DNA of 64,000 nt from Cliona cf. orientalis (taxonomy: Eukaryota; Porifera; Demospongiae; Clionaida; Clionaidae): positions 7,789,569 to 7,853,568 of the forward strand of contig OZ005689.1 in NCBI GenBank assembly GCA_963930775.1. Direction: 5' to 3'. The notes beneath the pieces were generated by a model, which worked only from the letters and a program-made list of their open reading frames with translations, had not been told where the DNA came from and did no database searches. Every line of letters begins with the position of its first letter. Positions within the stretch are counted from its first letter, which is position 1. This document shows, piece by piece, positions 38,722-49,998 of this stretch. The position numbers were made by a program, and so were the translations under genes.

Positions 38722-39459
38722 GTATGTGCAATAACACTATTTATCATCTTCGAGTATCTATTAAACAATTTAGCTGCTATTAACAGCACTATCATAATCC
38801 TCCTCTGCTCACGTGGCATGATAATTAGCTATATTTCATTGTGACGTATAGTTATCCTAGTTGATAGATACTATAGTTAGTGGGCTTCCAGTATTGCATC
38901 ATCCCACATGTACTGTTATAATAATATTATACTAGATTTGTTATGAACTTTAAAGCGATGTAGCGGTTGATTCAATTAGCCATTTCGAGATAATAATTAT
39001 TAGGTTGATTATCAGCCCTATCACCTCAATTAAAACAGATGGCTCTAGTATTGCATGCACAATATTTTGCACTTTGGACTTCTTTTGGTGCAAAATGATA
39101 CAAACGCAAGGGTGAAACATTCATAGAGGCCATCAACCATCATGATCTCTATTTTAACTGAGGCGATCGGGCTGTATCTTAACTTATTATATTATTATTA
39201 TGGAACCCTCAGAAGAGCACCAAGTTTGAGCGATTAAGTAATTAGTATACAAATTAGAGTGGATCCTCTCCCATATAGACACCATTGAGACGCTTCCTTC
39301 ACTAGTTCTGTTTTAGCTATATACTTATCTGCATGATATTGTGTAGCAGGGACAATGGTAGCTAATGCCCTGATTAGAGGGGTGTCCTAATTTCAAACTT
39401 TTCATCTACCTCTTAGTGTTGCTGGGACCATCAATGGCAATATCTTGAATAGGGATATA

Positions 39460-39904
39460 CCGTATAGCGGGTAATTTTCGTGGGTATTAATTTTCGTGGA
39501 AAGTCTGAAAAGCGCCCCAAAATTAATTTTCGTGGTTTTAAATTTCGTGGCAGCAATCAGTTCAGGGGCGTGGCACCCGGCACAAGCGATGATGTAATCG
39601 ATACACACGCTCGATCTCGCTCGCGATCTTCTTTATTACTACTACTATTACTTGGACAAATAGCATGAGATAGAAGTTCAAGAATATCAGTGTCTAAGAC
39701 GCTATCAGCTGGATGACAGTGGCTATATGTCACTTGCAAACACTAGGAATATTTATAATAGCTTCGCTGCCACGATGTTTATGTCCACGCCCATCATCAC
39801 GGACCGTCATGTCACCGGTACCGTAGGCATTAATTTTCGTGACTGCCAAGTCAACCACGAAAATAACGAAAATTAGCACCCTACGAAAATTACCCGCCAT
39901 ACGG
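39460..39904. mobile_element. TA-flanked MITE (CCGTATAGCGGGT family)
   Basis: Ends CCGTATAGCGGGTAATTTTCG and CGAAAATTACCCGCCATACGG, flanked by TA. Subterminal repeats of ATTTTCGTG. About 445 bp, non-coding. Same family as 10873-11066. Confidence 0.75.
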
Positions 39905-40439
39905 TATTCTTATTTTAGAAGTCCTTAATGGACAAATAGACCATGTTCATTATTATTATTCCAAATAACGCACACCGCCTCCAGGGGTACTGCTGCTCTA
40001 GCAGCTGCAGCGCGCTTTTTTACATGACATGCACTAGTTTTGACAGGCGAGACTTTCTACGTACCTACAAAAAGAACGCTATCTTGGCCACCTGTTGAAT
40101 AAGCAATACCAGAGTAAGTATACTAACCTACTACTGGGGGTCCTGACACTTTCCAGAGTTCATAAGCAGCGTTTTAGCTAGACCCTTCCAGGAAGCCATT
40201 CTTTTTTAGTACTTCGGGTGGGTTTGAGCGTGGCTAGTCAGCGACAAGCTGCAAATTCAATCCTCTACTGTCTGACAGGTTTTAGCCTTGACCTCCTGCA
40301 CCTTGTGCAATCAGAGTCAACTGGAGAGATGGGGCGGGGCTGCTATGGCTTCCTGACCACTGTGGTTTAGGGCACCACAGTATTTACCACATACCCCAGG
40401 CTATGCATTATGCAACATATTCCACAATTTTTAACAGAA

Positions 40440-41852
40440 ATGGTTCATTCCTGTGCTGTACTTGGCTGCAAGAATCGCTCAAACAAAGAAGAGTGTAAAG
40501 GACTGAAATTTTATACATTACCATTCAGGAATGAAGAGCTACTTAAGACATGGTTAGCCCTGATATGCAGGAGACGAAATGAGGTAACCATACACAGTAG
40601 AGTATGTAGTGCTCACTTTGCGGGTGGTATTAAGAAGAACGATAGTCTGCCGCAAATATTTCCATTGCAAAAGTGCATACCGACACAAGTACCAGCACCA
40701 GCTACGATCCCATCGGATATTGTTGATCACGACCATTGCTATTGCTCACTGGATTTTCAGTCAGTGACACCTTCTATAGTACTACATCCCGGATCATCAT
40801 ATTTAACTCCAATTCTTGCAAGTGATATAATACCTTTACAAACACCTACGTGCCATAGACTTACCATAGATGCAGCTACCCTCACAGATCTCTCTATCCA
40901 ACCTACTTCGTCGTTTTGTATTGAGCTTTTCACTAATAATAATGACGCTATCCAATTTTATACTGGCTTTGAGAGTTATGATATGCTAATAAGTTGCTTT
41001 AAATTCCTTGGAGATGATGTTAACCATCTGCAATACAAAGATACAAGTGCTGAATCATCTACTCGTATGCATTCTGAAGAAACCCGAGGTGCCCCAAGAT
41101 CATTGACGCCACTAAATGAATTTTTCCTAGTCCTATGCCGTCTAAGATGTGCTTTATTGGTTAATGATATTGCGTATCGCTTTGGTGTATTACGAGCAAC
41201 AGTATGTCGAATTTTTACAACATGGATTAATTTTTTATACTATTCATTTAAGGAAATAAATATATGGCCATCAAGACAACAAATTGATGACTTTATGCCT
41301 CAAGCTTTTAAAGATATTTATCCTACAACCCGGTGTATAATAGATGCTACAGAAATATTTATTCAGACTCCATCTAACCCCCAAGCACAGCAATTAACAT
41401 TTTCTTCGTATAAAAACCATAATACCTTAAAATCATTAGTAGCGATTACACCATCAGGAGGAGTATGCTTTGTATCTAAACTGTATGGAGGTAACATATC
41501 AGATCGGGAGTTGACTGAACGATGTGGTATTCTGTCCCTGTTAGAGCCAGGAGACTCTATCATGGCAGACCGAGGATTCACCATTGCCGACTTGCTAGAA
41601 TTAAAGGGAGTAGCTTTGAACATCCCGCCAATGAAAACGAGTGATCAATTTACACAAAGGGAATTGACTATTACACGTAGGATTGCGAATCTAAGGATAC
41701 ACGTTGAACGCGCCATAGGAAGAATAAAAAACTTTAAACTACTTAATGATAATCCAAATAATATGGCTCGTGTGGCTGATCAAATATTCTTTGTGTGTGC
41801 ATTTTTATCCAATTTTCATGGTCCTTTGTGCAATAGTGACAAAAAAAATTAA
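40440..41852 (+). CDS. THAP-domain DDE_Tnp_4 transposase
   Basis: 470 residues if started at the ATG 40440, preferred because THAP domains normally begin MVxxC; an in-frame ATG lies at 40410. N-terminal THAP zinc finger: CAVLGC, a 37-residue spacer, then VCSAHF (C2CH). Middle region about 225-290: NEFFLVLCRLR and DIAYRFGVLRATVCRIFTTW, a helix-turn-helix of the HTH_Tnp_4 type. Catalytic core: CIIDATEIFIQ (Asp 1), YGGNISDREL, MADRGFTI (Asp 2), HVERAIGRIKNF (Glu), the DDE triad of DDE_Tnp_4. It would cut and paste the host element in the nucleus. Intact and intronless, so possibly functional. Confidence 0.9.
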   Translation: MVHSCAVLGCKNRSNKEECKGLKFYTLPFRNEELLKTWLALICRRRNEVTIHSRVCSAHFAGGIKKNDSLPQIFPLQKCIPTQVPAPATIPSDIVDHDHCYCSLDFQSVTPSIVLHPGSSYLTPILASDIIPLQTPTCHRLTIDAATLTDLSIQPTSSFCIELFTNNNDAIQFYTGFESYDMLISCFKFLGDDVNHLQYKDTSAESSTRMHSEETRGAPRSLTPLNEFFLVLCRLRCALLVNDIAYRFGVLRATVCRIFTTWINFLYYSFKEINIWPSRQQIDDFMPQAFKDIYPTTRCIIDATEIFIQTPSNPQAQQLTFSSYKNHNTLKSLVAITPSGGVCFVSKLYGGNISDRELTERCGILSLLEPGDSIMADRGFTIADLLELKGVALNIPPMKTSDQFTQRELTITRRIANLRIHVERAIGRIKNFKLLNDNPNNMARVADQIFFVCAFLSNFHGPLCNSDKKN

Positions 41853-43305
41853 AAATTGGTATACATACACTTGTAGTTTGAATAATCATGGGGAGAAGAC
41901 AAATTGGGATACAAGATTTCAGGGAGCATAAAGAAGAAATAAAAGTGCTTAAGTTTAGGCAAACAGGTATTGATCCATAAATCAGAATCGAAATTGATTG
42001 TTTGCACATGAAAATCTTTAGTAGTCCAAACAACAAAATCACATGTGTGCACACCAGTAATAGCCATTTGGCCCATAACTTGAAAATAGTACTCATGGTT
42101 TACCTTTAATTGACACTTATTATTAATTATATTACAACAAAATGATTTTGCTTCGGTACAGGCCTCTTTGACTGTCATATCTCTAGCACTGAAGGGGCAC
42201 TTAACCTCAACGAGCTTTATAGAGTGACCAGCCTCGTCCACTACAATACCATCTGGTGATGCTCCTAAATAGCCGGACTCGTCTAAAAAAATTCCTGCTT
42301 TTGATAGGGATAAAGTACTGGGTAATGTTCGTGAATACTCTTGCAATGCCACTGGTTCGTGTTCACGACCCCATTGCAGTGCCTTAACAGCTGGACTTAG
42401 TGATGTGTATAGTAGTTGACTGACCAGTGAAGTGTGTTGTCGTACACGCTTTATGACTACCCCAAACTTGGAAGCTGTTATCCTAAACTGACGTTCCTCA
42501 AACCACCGTCTGGAGAGGCTTTGCACCCTGGTCTCCACCTCTATGTTTGTTCTCTGCTCCTTGGAGTACTTTAAGTGTTCAACAAATTCCAAAGCAGCCT
42601 TGGATATGTCTGATAGATTGAGTGGTTGTGGTTGGCTTTGGAGCTGTTTGAGAAACTTTCTCTCACTACTGGTGGAGGAGGTGGAAGGGTGCATAGTGGG
42701 GAGCGTGATCGACTGTGTGCATTTGGTTGAGGTACTAGGTGGAGGAGGACTATATTCTTTCCAGTCTTCTCCAAGTCATGCCGCAAGGTCTGGATCCTAC
42801 TCTCGAGACTTGGTGTGGATCGAGATGACGATGGTCGTGGATCGTATGTTGCTGATGGTTGAGGCTTGTTTTTTTTCCCGTATTCGTACTTAATAAAGGT
42901 AATATCTTCTGCTGGACGAGATTCCAGCTTCCTCTTTCGTGGTTGGTTCCACTTCTGGAGCTCTGATGTGCATGACTGAGGTGACCTTAATCGTTTGATT
43001 TCACAAAACTTCTCCAGGGCATAACATAGTGCACAGATGTGCTTGCAGCTTCCAGTAGGGCCAGCACCAGCAGGACAGCCACAAGAAGCTGTCAGCACAT
43101 AACCATTACTATCCATTGTTAAATTAATATTATATAAAATATCTTTCTTCATCTCAGGTAGGCATATGCATTTAATTTTGTAGATATCATTATGAGTAGC
43201 TACGAATACCGATTGGATGTGACCAGCTTTAAATAGGGGGAAAGCATGAGAGCTTAGGTCTTTGTAATCATTTATGGGACGACCATCATCAGCTAATCTG
43301 GTCAC
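41849..43305 (-). pseudogene. SWIM zinc finger + YqaJ-type nuclease gene of the transposon, apparently frameshifted
   Basis: Read right to left. Part 1 (43305 to about 42785) has a SWIM-type finger, SCGCPAG then CKHICALCYAL (CxC...CxH), and a Lys/Arg-rich linker. Part 2 (about 42785-41849) in another frame has ITASKFGVV, WGREHEPVALQEY, LGASPDGIV and KLVEVKCPFS: the PD-(D/E)XK core of YqaJ/lambda-exonuclease nucleases, with a downstream YYFQVMGQMAITG helix. Frames overlap, and the switch falls near 42760-42790. A one-base frameshift or a tiny intron are both possible. No ATG is seen at the 5' end (GTG at 43305 in the frame), so an upstream exon may exist. Total about 485 residues. Confidence 0.75.
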
Positions 43306-43859
43306 AAATTAAGTTATCATATGATCCATGTAGAAGTTTGGGATTGTGGCTTCCTCCAATTTTGTCCATTCCATGTTCTGTGTATTATGCATAAACCACA
43401 AATTAAATCAGTTGGTGAGGCCAGCTACTTTCCCACTTCCTGGAAACCATAGCAGCCCCGCCCCGTCTCTCCAGTTGATTGCACAAGGTGCAGGAGGTCA
43501 AGCTAAAACCTGTCAGACAGTAGAGGATTGAATTTGCAGCTTGTCGCTGACTAGCCACGCTCAAACCCACCCGAAGTACTAAAAAAGAATGGCTTCCTGG
43601 AAGGGTCTAGCTAAAACGCTGCTTATGAACTCTGGAAAGTGTCAGGACCCCCAGTAGTAGGTTAGTATACTTACTCTGGTATTGCTTATTCAACAGGTGG
43701 CCAAGATAGCGTTCTTTTTGTAGGTACGTAGAAAGTCTCGCCTGTCAAAACTAGTGCATGTCATGTAAAAAAGCGCGCTGCAGCTGCTAGAGCAGCAGTA
43801 CCCCTGGAGGCGGTGTGCGTTATTTGGAATAATAATAATGAACATGGTCTATTCTACTA

Positions 43860-44046
43860 CCGTAGATCGGGATATTTTCGCCAGTAAAATATTTCACTTG
43901 TAAATTTTTCGTGTAGTCTAATTTTCGCCGCCTGGCTAAACTTGGTATAGGTCGTCATACATTACTCAAATATTTCGCGCGTTTAATTTTCGCCACCTAA
44001 GCAACTGGCGAAAAAATTTTAACGGTAAAAATTTCCCGATCTACGG
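43860..44046. mobile_element. 187-bp TA-flanked MITE beside the transposon
   Basis: Ends CCGTAGATCGGGATATTTTCG and complement-like CCCGATCTACGG, flanked by TA. Inner copies of TTTTCGCC. It starts 10 bp after the ISL2EU-like element. Confidence 0.75.
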
Positions 44047-44089
44047 TATTACATTGATATCGAGTACATTGATATCTTGTTTAGTGTTG

Positions 44090-44474
44090 CTAAAGTTAAC
44101 TGCATCTTAATTTAGCGAATTTAGCGACTGGAAGCAAATTCGCTAAATTAACATGAGGCTAAAATTTCTTCGCGATGACATAATTCGTTTAATTAGAAAC
44201 AAGGCTAACTGAAAAATTGAAAAAAAGCGTGTTCGAGCTGTAGTCCAGGCTTCATCAGATGGTGGCTTCTGAGTTCATGGCCTGTACTATAGGCTGTAGT
44301 ATCTGTTGAGTAGTTACCTCACTGAGTATCCGGAATGATCTACTACTCTGAGACATCAAAAGTTCTACGGTTGTGTATATAAATTATATTATACCTTGAA
44401 CAATTAATCGCTAAATTAAGTTGTAGCTAAATGCTCTCTTCAAAATCGCTAAATTTAAATGCTGTTAACTTTAG
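44090..44474. mobile_element. ~385-bp MITE
   Basis: Inverted ends CTAAAGTTAAC and GTTAACTTTAG with repeated TTTAGCGA / TCGCTAAA motifs beneath. Non-coding. Confidence 0.6.
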
Positions 44475-44620
44475 GTGTACACATAACATGCATGACTAGC
44501 TATAAAGTCCTCTCCATATCATCAGGCACAAAGTGAAGCCCATGGCATTCTATTTCAAGTAGCTCTACTGACCATTACTGACTTTGACTAAGACAAGCTG
44601 ACAGGCTGCAACTATAATTT

Positions 44621-44976
44621 ATAGGCGTAGGAACGGGGGGGGGGGGGGGGGGGGGGGGGCTGGGGGGGCTATAGCCCCCCCCCCCCCAATATTCTAGGAA
44701 GGGGGGCAGAGCCCCCTTTGTTCTCCAGCCCTGTATTGTTACAATACAGATTTCTAAACATTTACCAGGCCTGATTATGAGTAAATGTGCCTCAATAGCT
44801 GCCAAATCTATTCTATTCAACTTACAGTTAAGTTTTTCATCAAGAAACTCGTGATAGCAGCCTCAATCGTACAAAAATGGGCGTGGTTTAACATAAAGTG
44901 GGCGTGGCCGTAAAAATTTCGCACGCACTTCGTGGATATTCAGCCCCTCCAACCTCAAATATCTTCCTACGCCTAT
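44621..44976. mobile_element. ~356-bp MITE with a 25-base poly-G tract
   Basis: Ends ATAGGCGTAGGAA and TTCCTACGCCTAT are inverted. It interrupts sequence that is continuous at 15347-15350 in the gene C copy, which proves insertion. G run at 44635-44659 followed by C runs. Confidence 0.7.
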
Positions 44977-45778
44977 GTAATGATCCATTACTAATAGTTC
45001 CAGGAAAAATTAACTTGTGTATCCTACAGCTGTGTACTTCTATCCTTTCCAGGAAGCCACTTCATGTGTGTGTGTGTGTGTAGTAGTGCCTAATTTTTGA
45101 TAATTTGGGGGAGGATGGGAAATATGAGAATGCCTGCAGCTGGTCATGCAGGTGGAGTCCAGTAGCTATGTTGTGGTTAGTGCACCTATACTAGTGTGCC
45201 AGAGGTATGTATAATATATGTGTACTTGGATTCTTTCCAGGAAGCCACTTCATGTGTGTAGTAGCTAGTGCCTAGTTTTTGATAATTTGGCTGGCTCATA
45301 TCCTAATTTGAAAGTGATTTGTATCAATTTGCCAGCTTCTTTCCATCTGGGCTATTTCACACAATTTGATTGTAATATAGAACTAGCATTCTCAGTGTTG
45401 TGTATTGCTAGCTACTACCATGCATGATAATAGTTATACTATAGTACTTCATGAGGTACTAAAAGCATTGAACTACTATTTTGATGAAGTAGCTAATGTG
45501 CAAATTAGCTTGAGTGTATTAGGTTTTTAGCCCCCTTTTGAACCTCGAGACTGTACTCTAGACCTATATAGCTTTGCAAAGGATAAGCAGAGTTGCCAAC
45601 CGTCCCGGGATTGTTCGCTTAGCTACTAATTTTGTTTCCTTGATATAATAATTATCATTATGGTATACATACACTCCAATACTATTATAATATTATCCGA
45701 CTATCTAGGGAAAATAAGTGAAATCCAGGGAAATTGGGTCTTCTGCCAAGGGAATCCCATTGCTACAGTTGGCAAGTA

Positions 45779-46028
45779 CACTGTTAAAAATGGGGTGCTC
45801 AGTCACATGTTTAAAAATGACACCTCAGGGGTGTAAGCTTGTTGCTATGGATGCTTTTGATCTTTTCGTACTAAAAGTTAAGTTTTCAAGGTTTCCACAA
45901 ACTCTATAACACTCACATTATGATAGAGTATAAGGGAACCTCAAAAACTTAACTTATACACAAAAAAGATCAAAGATTTCCATGTCAACGAGCTTACACC
46001 CAGCCCTGGGGTGTCATTTTTAACTGTG
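45779..46028. mobile_element. 250-bp TA-flanked MITE
   Basis: Ends CACTGTTAAAAATG and CATTTTTAACTGTG, flanked by TA; inner arms carry GACACC-CAGGGGTGTAAGC and complement. It ends exactly where alignment to gene C intron 2 resumes. Confidence 0.65.
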
Positions 46029-46207
46029 TATGGATTCCGTAGTTAATCGAATACAACACATGATTCAATTTAACGCAATAAATTAGCATTAATTTTTACG
46101 AATTCTCATAACATTTATATTATTATGGAGCGATTGACGACCTTTACCAGAAAAACGCGCGTTTTTCATTTTTTTTCCATGTGTAGTATTAGATTAAGTA
46201 CGGTAAG

Positions 46208-47685
46208 GGGTCTGGTGACACAACTAATCCTTCTGGGCCCAGGAAGGGATTTGAGAATTCAAATTGGATCACAGCTTTGAAAGTCATGTGACTAGCTAGG
46301 AAGGACCAATCATATTGGAAATTACTCACTCACATTTTGCCTGATCAGAACACAAACTTGTTCTGCCACTATGATATTAATGACAAACCTGGCTAGTTAG
46401 CTAGAACTATACTATAAATACACTGTATATGACTCCCAACGAAAGTATCCATATTCACATTGATGGGATCTGTGAACATCCGCCTCTGTTCATATGTACA
46501 CATGCATGTGCATGATGCAAGTTGGTAAAGATCATCGTGCATACACATTAACTCTAAATGTAGCACACTGCATATTTGATTCCCAAGGAAGGTGTCCATT
46601 TTACTAGACCTCTTGATGGGGTCTGTAAACATCCGCCTCCATGTAGCACACTGCCATAGCTACTTCATAGGTCCCAAGTTTATCAACACCAAATGCTGCA
46701 CGGTCGACTAGCTGTATACCCACATCATTGATCATGCATAAAATTTAATAATTGAAGTGGCAACTAGAGCTCTATAGAGCACATACCCCGTGCGCTCTGT
46801 AGCCACTGTAGCGTAGTATTGCAAATACTCTGACGCATACATGTAGCTCTTTCATGACGTGATGACCTTTCCAACATCGCACTTGAGCATGCGCAGTCGC
46901 ATCCGCATACTATTATGCTAAAAGAGTGGGTGTGGTCGATAAACCACAGGCATGCTGAACAGAAAATACACGATTTGTAGCACTAGTAAGCCTTTTTGAG
47001 AAATTCGAAGCACGTACAAACCAGTTTTTCACCGATATCTACCGATTGGCTGTGCTTACAGCACGCAAAGACACCTAGAACTCGAGATCTGGCTATTTTA
47101 GTGCCGACAATAACGATGACGACAGACGGACAAACCGATTACTTTACCCGCGCGGGGTATATATATCTGAATAGCCACTTAAAATGGGGAAATTGTGTTC
47201 TGATGATTAGGATAACTGCCATATTTTGTTTCATCTGCTATAAATTAAGTGTAAAAGCCCATGTATATTATTAAAATAGCTACTAGGTATGGTATCTCCA
47301 CAAATGCTGGTTTTGAGACTTATCTTGCTGGTCGGGTAATTTGACGTGTAAATGCTGGTCGGACCAGTGAGATGAGGGTCACTTGAGAGGTATGTACTTG
47401 TGTATGCGCTATCAGGTCCTAGTTTGGGAAAGTCTAGACTTGGGCAGTTGCCACTCAATTTAATCTCCAGGTAGAGCATGAAAAGTCAGTTCCGGTAGCT
47501 TCGAATTTAATTAGTTAATTCAACTAGCTACTAATTCAGTTTCACATAGGTGACTGAGTATATTGTAAACCTTAATTAGTGGCTAATTGAATAACTATGT
47601 GGGAGTATTTCTGAATTCCTTATAAGGGCATTGGTTAGCTAAGAATATAATAGTAGGAAGAGCATAGTTATAGTGTTGTCAGTAA
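46208..47685. other. Gene-free stretch
   Basis: No supported coding sequence. About 46410-46640 contains two diverged copies of a GGATGTTTAC / ATCCGCCTC-type unit. About 47000-47150 resembles 49230-49320 (CTCGAGATCTGGC, then ACAACAG/ACGACAG), an interspersed repeat. Confidence 0.5.
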
Positions 47686-48155
47686 GGGGGCTTATCCAAA
47701 GTCCTTGTGGAAAAATTAACGTCATTATGACGTTAGGGGGGGGAGGGGGTCTTGGCCCATGACGTTTTACAACTGCACTGTCAGCAGAATTGAGCTTTAG
47801 TTGTGATTATGCATTCTTGTGGTTGAATAAGTCTAGACACACCTCCAGCAGTGTCAAAATTTGTATTTTAGTGACAGCTGTGTTAAGCACTATGTAGCTA
47901 AAAGTGTACCTGTAGCTACAGGCAATCAAGAAACTGTCAAAGAAAAGCATAGGTATGCAATGAATCCATGAAGACATAGCTAGCACTGTAGAATACAAGT
48001 GAATACCGAATGTGTAGGCTAAATGGAGCAGAATCAGAGTTTCAGTGTTGAATCTATGCTGAAATGCTGTGACGTTAAGGGGGGGGGGGGAGGGGGGTAA
48101 AAAGTTAATGTCATAATGACGTTAATTTTTCCACAAGGACTTTGGACAAGCCCCC
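47686..48155. mobile_element. Harbinger-type MITE (TAA duplication)
   Basis: 470 bp with ends GGGGGCTTATCCAAAGTCC and complement, flanked by TAA. Subterminal TTAACGTCATTATGACGTTA is a perfect palindrome with TGACGT half sites and recurs at the other end. Related to the elements at 31782 and about 12755. Confidence 0.8.
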
Positions 48156-48320
48156 TAAGAGATCCAGGCTTTCAGGTGGTGAAATTTGATATGTCAGTGC
48201 TTGGCACTACTTCTATTGTGTTTCTTACCATGCTTCATAGCCTCGTCCCCAGTCTCCCCGATCTGTAACATTGAAAACATGGGAGTGGCCTGGGAACGAG
48301 GCTAATGCTTCACCTTACCA

Positions 48321-48663
48321 ATGCCAAGAGTATATAAAAGGAGGGAGAGAGAGTGTCCTACTTCCTATTGCTGTGTGCAAACACCCTTTGCCAAGTACAG
48401 AGGTCAATGTGGTCAGCACTACATAAAGGTTACCACAAACCAGTACAGGTGCATGACCACCCATAGTCTTTTAGTGCTTATCATTGCTCACTAGACCACT
48501 ATCATGCGTGCAAGTACAAGCGTGTGGTTATATGCCAGACGTTTGTGGTAAGTTTGTGTGTAAGATAGTGTAACTTGACCTCTGTACTTGGCAAAGGGTG
48601 TTTGCACACAGCAATAGGAAGTAGGATACTCTCTCTCCCCTCCTTTTATATACTCTTGCCAAT
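48321..48663. repeat. Foldback with ~86-bp arms
   Basis: 48321-48406 and 48576-48663 are reverse complements, including GAGTATATAAAAGGAGGG, CTATTGCTGTGTGCAAACAC and TTTGCCAAGTACAGAGGTCA. Each arm has a TATA-like TATATAAAAGG facing inward or outward. The loop of about 170 bp is non-coding. Confidence 0.7.
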
Positions 48664-49998
48664 GTTCAAATAGGTATGCATAACTAAGCAAGCGCATCTG
48701 TGATCATAGGTACGTAGCTATAGTAATTCCATGGTGAGATACATTTGATCACTACTTTCACTATATCAAGGTGATTGTACATGTAGCTAGCTACCGAATG
48801 AGAATCCTTTGCTAATGGGGATTTTCCACAGTACTCTCTCTATGAGGTCACAAAGTGCCGTTACTGGTATAACATAATTCTTTGTAATAGCCCATAGATA
48901 GGACATAAAGGACTCTCTCAAGTCAAAATTAGTGTCTTACAAATTGTTGATAATATGCTTATAAGCATGCAGGACTACTAGCTATAACCCGCACGAAGAT
49001 TATAGCTAGCTTATAATGCAACCAAGTATATCTGATCTAGATTCATGTGATAGCTCATTGTTATCTGTACGGTATATTAAAGCTATATTATTATTTGACA
49101 GTAGCAAAGCTGATAGTATGTGAATCTCTAGCCCTGGCAAATGACAATGTGTGCATGCGCAGGATATGGTGCCTACCTAACAGTATGAAGAATAATTTAG
49201 CAAATTCTTTAACGATTCCGACTGATTAACTTGTTGTGGTTACAAGTCGCTCAGATGCCTAGACATCGAGATCTGGCAATTGTCCTTTTGACAACAGACA
49301 TGCACACAAGTTGATTGCTTTTATTTATCCCTTGCTGCGCATGTGCACACGGGGTAAAAAGCAAGGACCTGCTGGCAACAACACCCTGGATGCACCGGAT
49401 GCATGGTCATCATCACCATGAATACGAAGAATGAGAACCATAGTGGGCTAACCCCAAATTGAATTGTCTAAAAAGCCCAAAAATGGACTAAAAACCATAC
49501 ATTGTACTCTACCAAGTTACTGAAATCTTCAGAAGTGTGAATTTTCTGCAGCTCATGAAATACATTTTAAACATATTTTCAAGATTCGGGGGGCTAATTC
49601 AACATTTGTGGGTTACTACCCACTATGATTCTGGGTGCCTATCTTGGGTACTTCTAGTCTCACAAGCCAGATGCATGATCTGGAGACATGCAGCTGTACT
49701 CCTACTGAATGTGATTGTTGCATCACAAACAGCAAAGCAGCTTATGCATGTGAGCACTTAACGGAAACTCTATATATCATGTGAATACTTATACTGCTTC
49801 CCTGATTTTATCAAATGTACTCTACTAAATTAATTATTATAGGATGTGATGTGGTATTGTTAAGATGCCATTGCTAACATGGTTAAATAAGTAGCATAGA
49901 ATGGGATAGTTCAGCAGTTAGTATACACAAAGAAATAAATTTGGCTACTCTATTGCTTTATCAAGTTTCATAATATTATGGCTGGCTTCTGATTGAAG
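48664..49998. other. Gene-free upstream region of gene D
   Basis: No supported gene. Contains the presumed promoter of gene D at its right end; no clear TATA box was chosen. Unlike gene C, its upstream region does not show the 12.7-13.1 kb block. Confidence 0.45.

Larger units (their letters stand above)
39939..43849. mobile_element. ISL2EU-like DNA transposon, two genes, long TIRs
   Basis: 3.9-kb element. Terminal inverted repeats of about 410 bp (39939 to about 40355; about 43438-43849), outermost GACCATGTTCATTATTATTA, flanked by TA. It carries a THAP-DDE transposase gene and a convergent SWIM-YqaJ gene meeting tail to tail at about 41850. Known precedent: ISL2EU-type eukaryotic elements pair an IS5-like transposase with a YqaJ nuclease (recalled, not searched). 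The near-identical TIRs suggest fairly recent insertion, although one gene appears frameshifted. Confidence 0.85.
38165..46207 (+). repeat. Degraded duplicate of the gene C 5' region
   Basis: Aligns in order with gene C upstream and intron 1: 12716-13750 with 38165-39180; 15130-15290 with 39200-39345; 15300-15565 with 44530-45205; 16760-16945 with 46031-46207. Gaps in one copy correspond to inserted elements in the other. The copy includes the signal-peptide exon but not the first NIDO exon. Divergence is visible but modest. Confidence 0.8.

Noticed and set aside
40554-40736. Minus-strand ORF inside the transposase
   Set aside because: Shadow of the plus-strand THAP-transposase frame.
42543-42893. 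116-codon plus-strand ORF
   Set aside because: Antisense to the SWIM-YqaJ gene, where the minus strand has recognised motifs.
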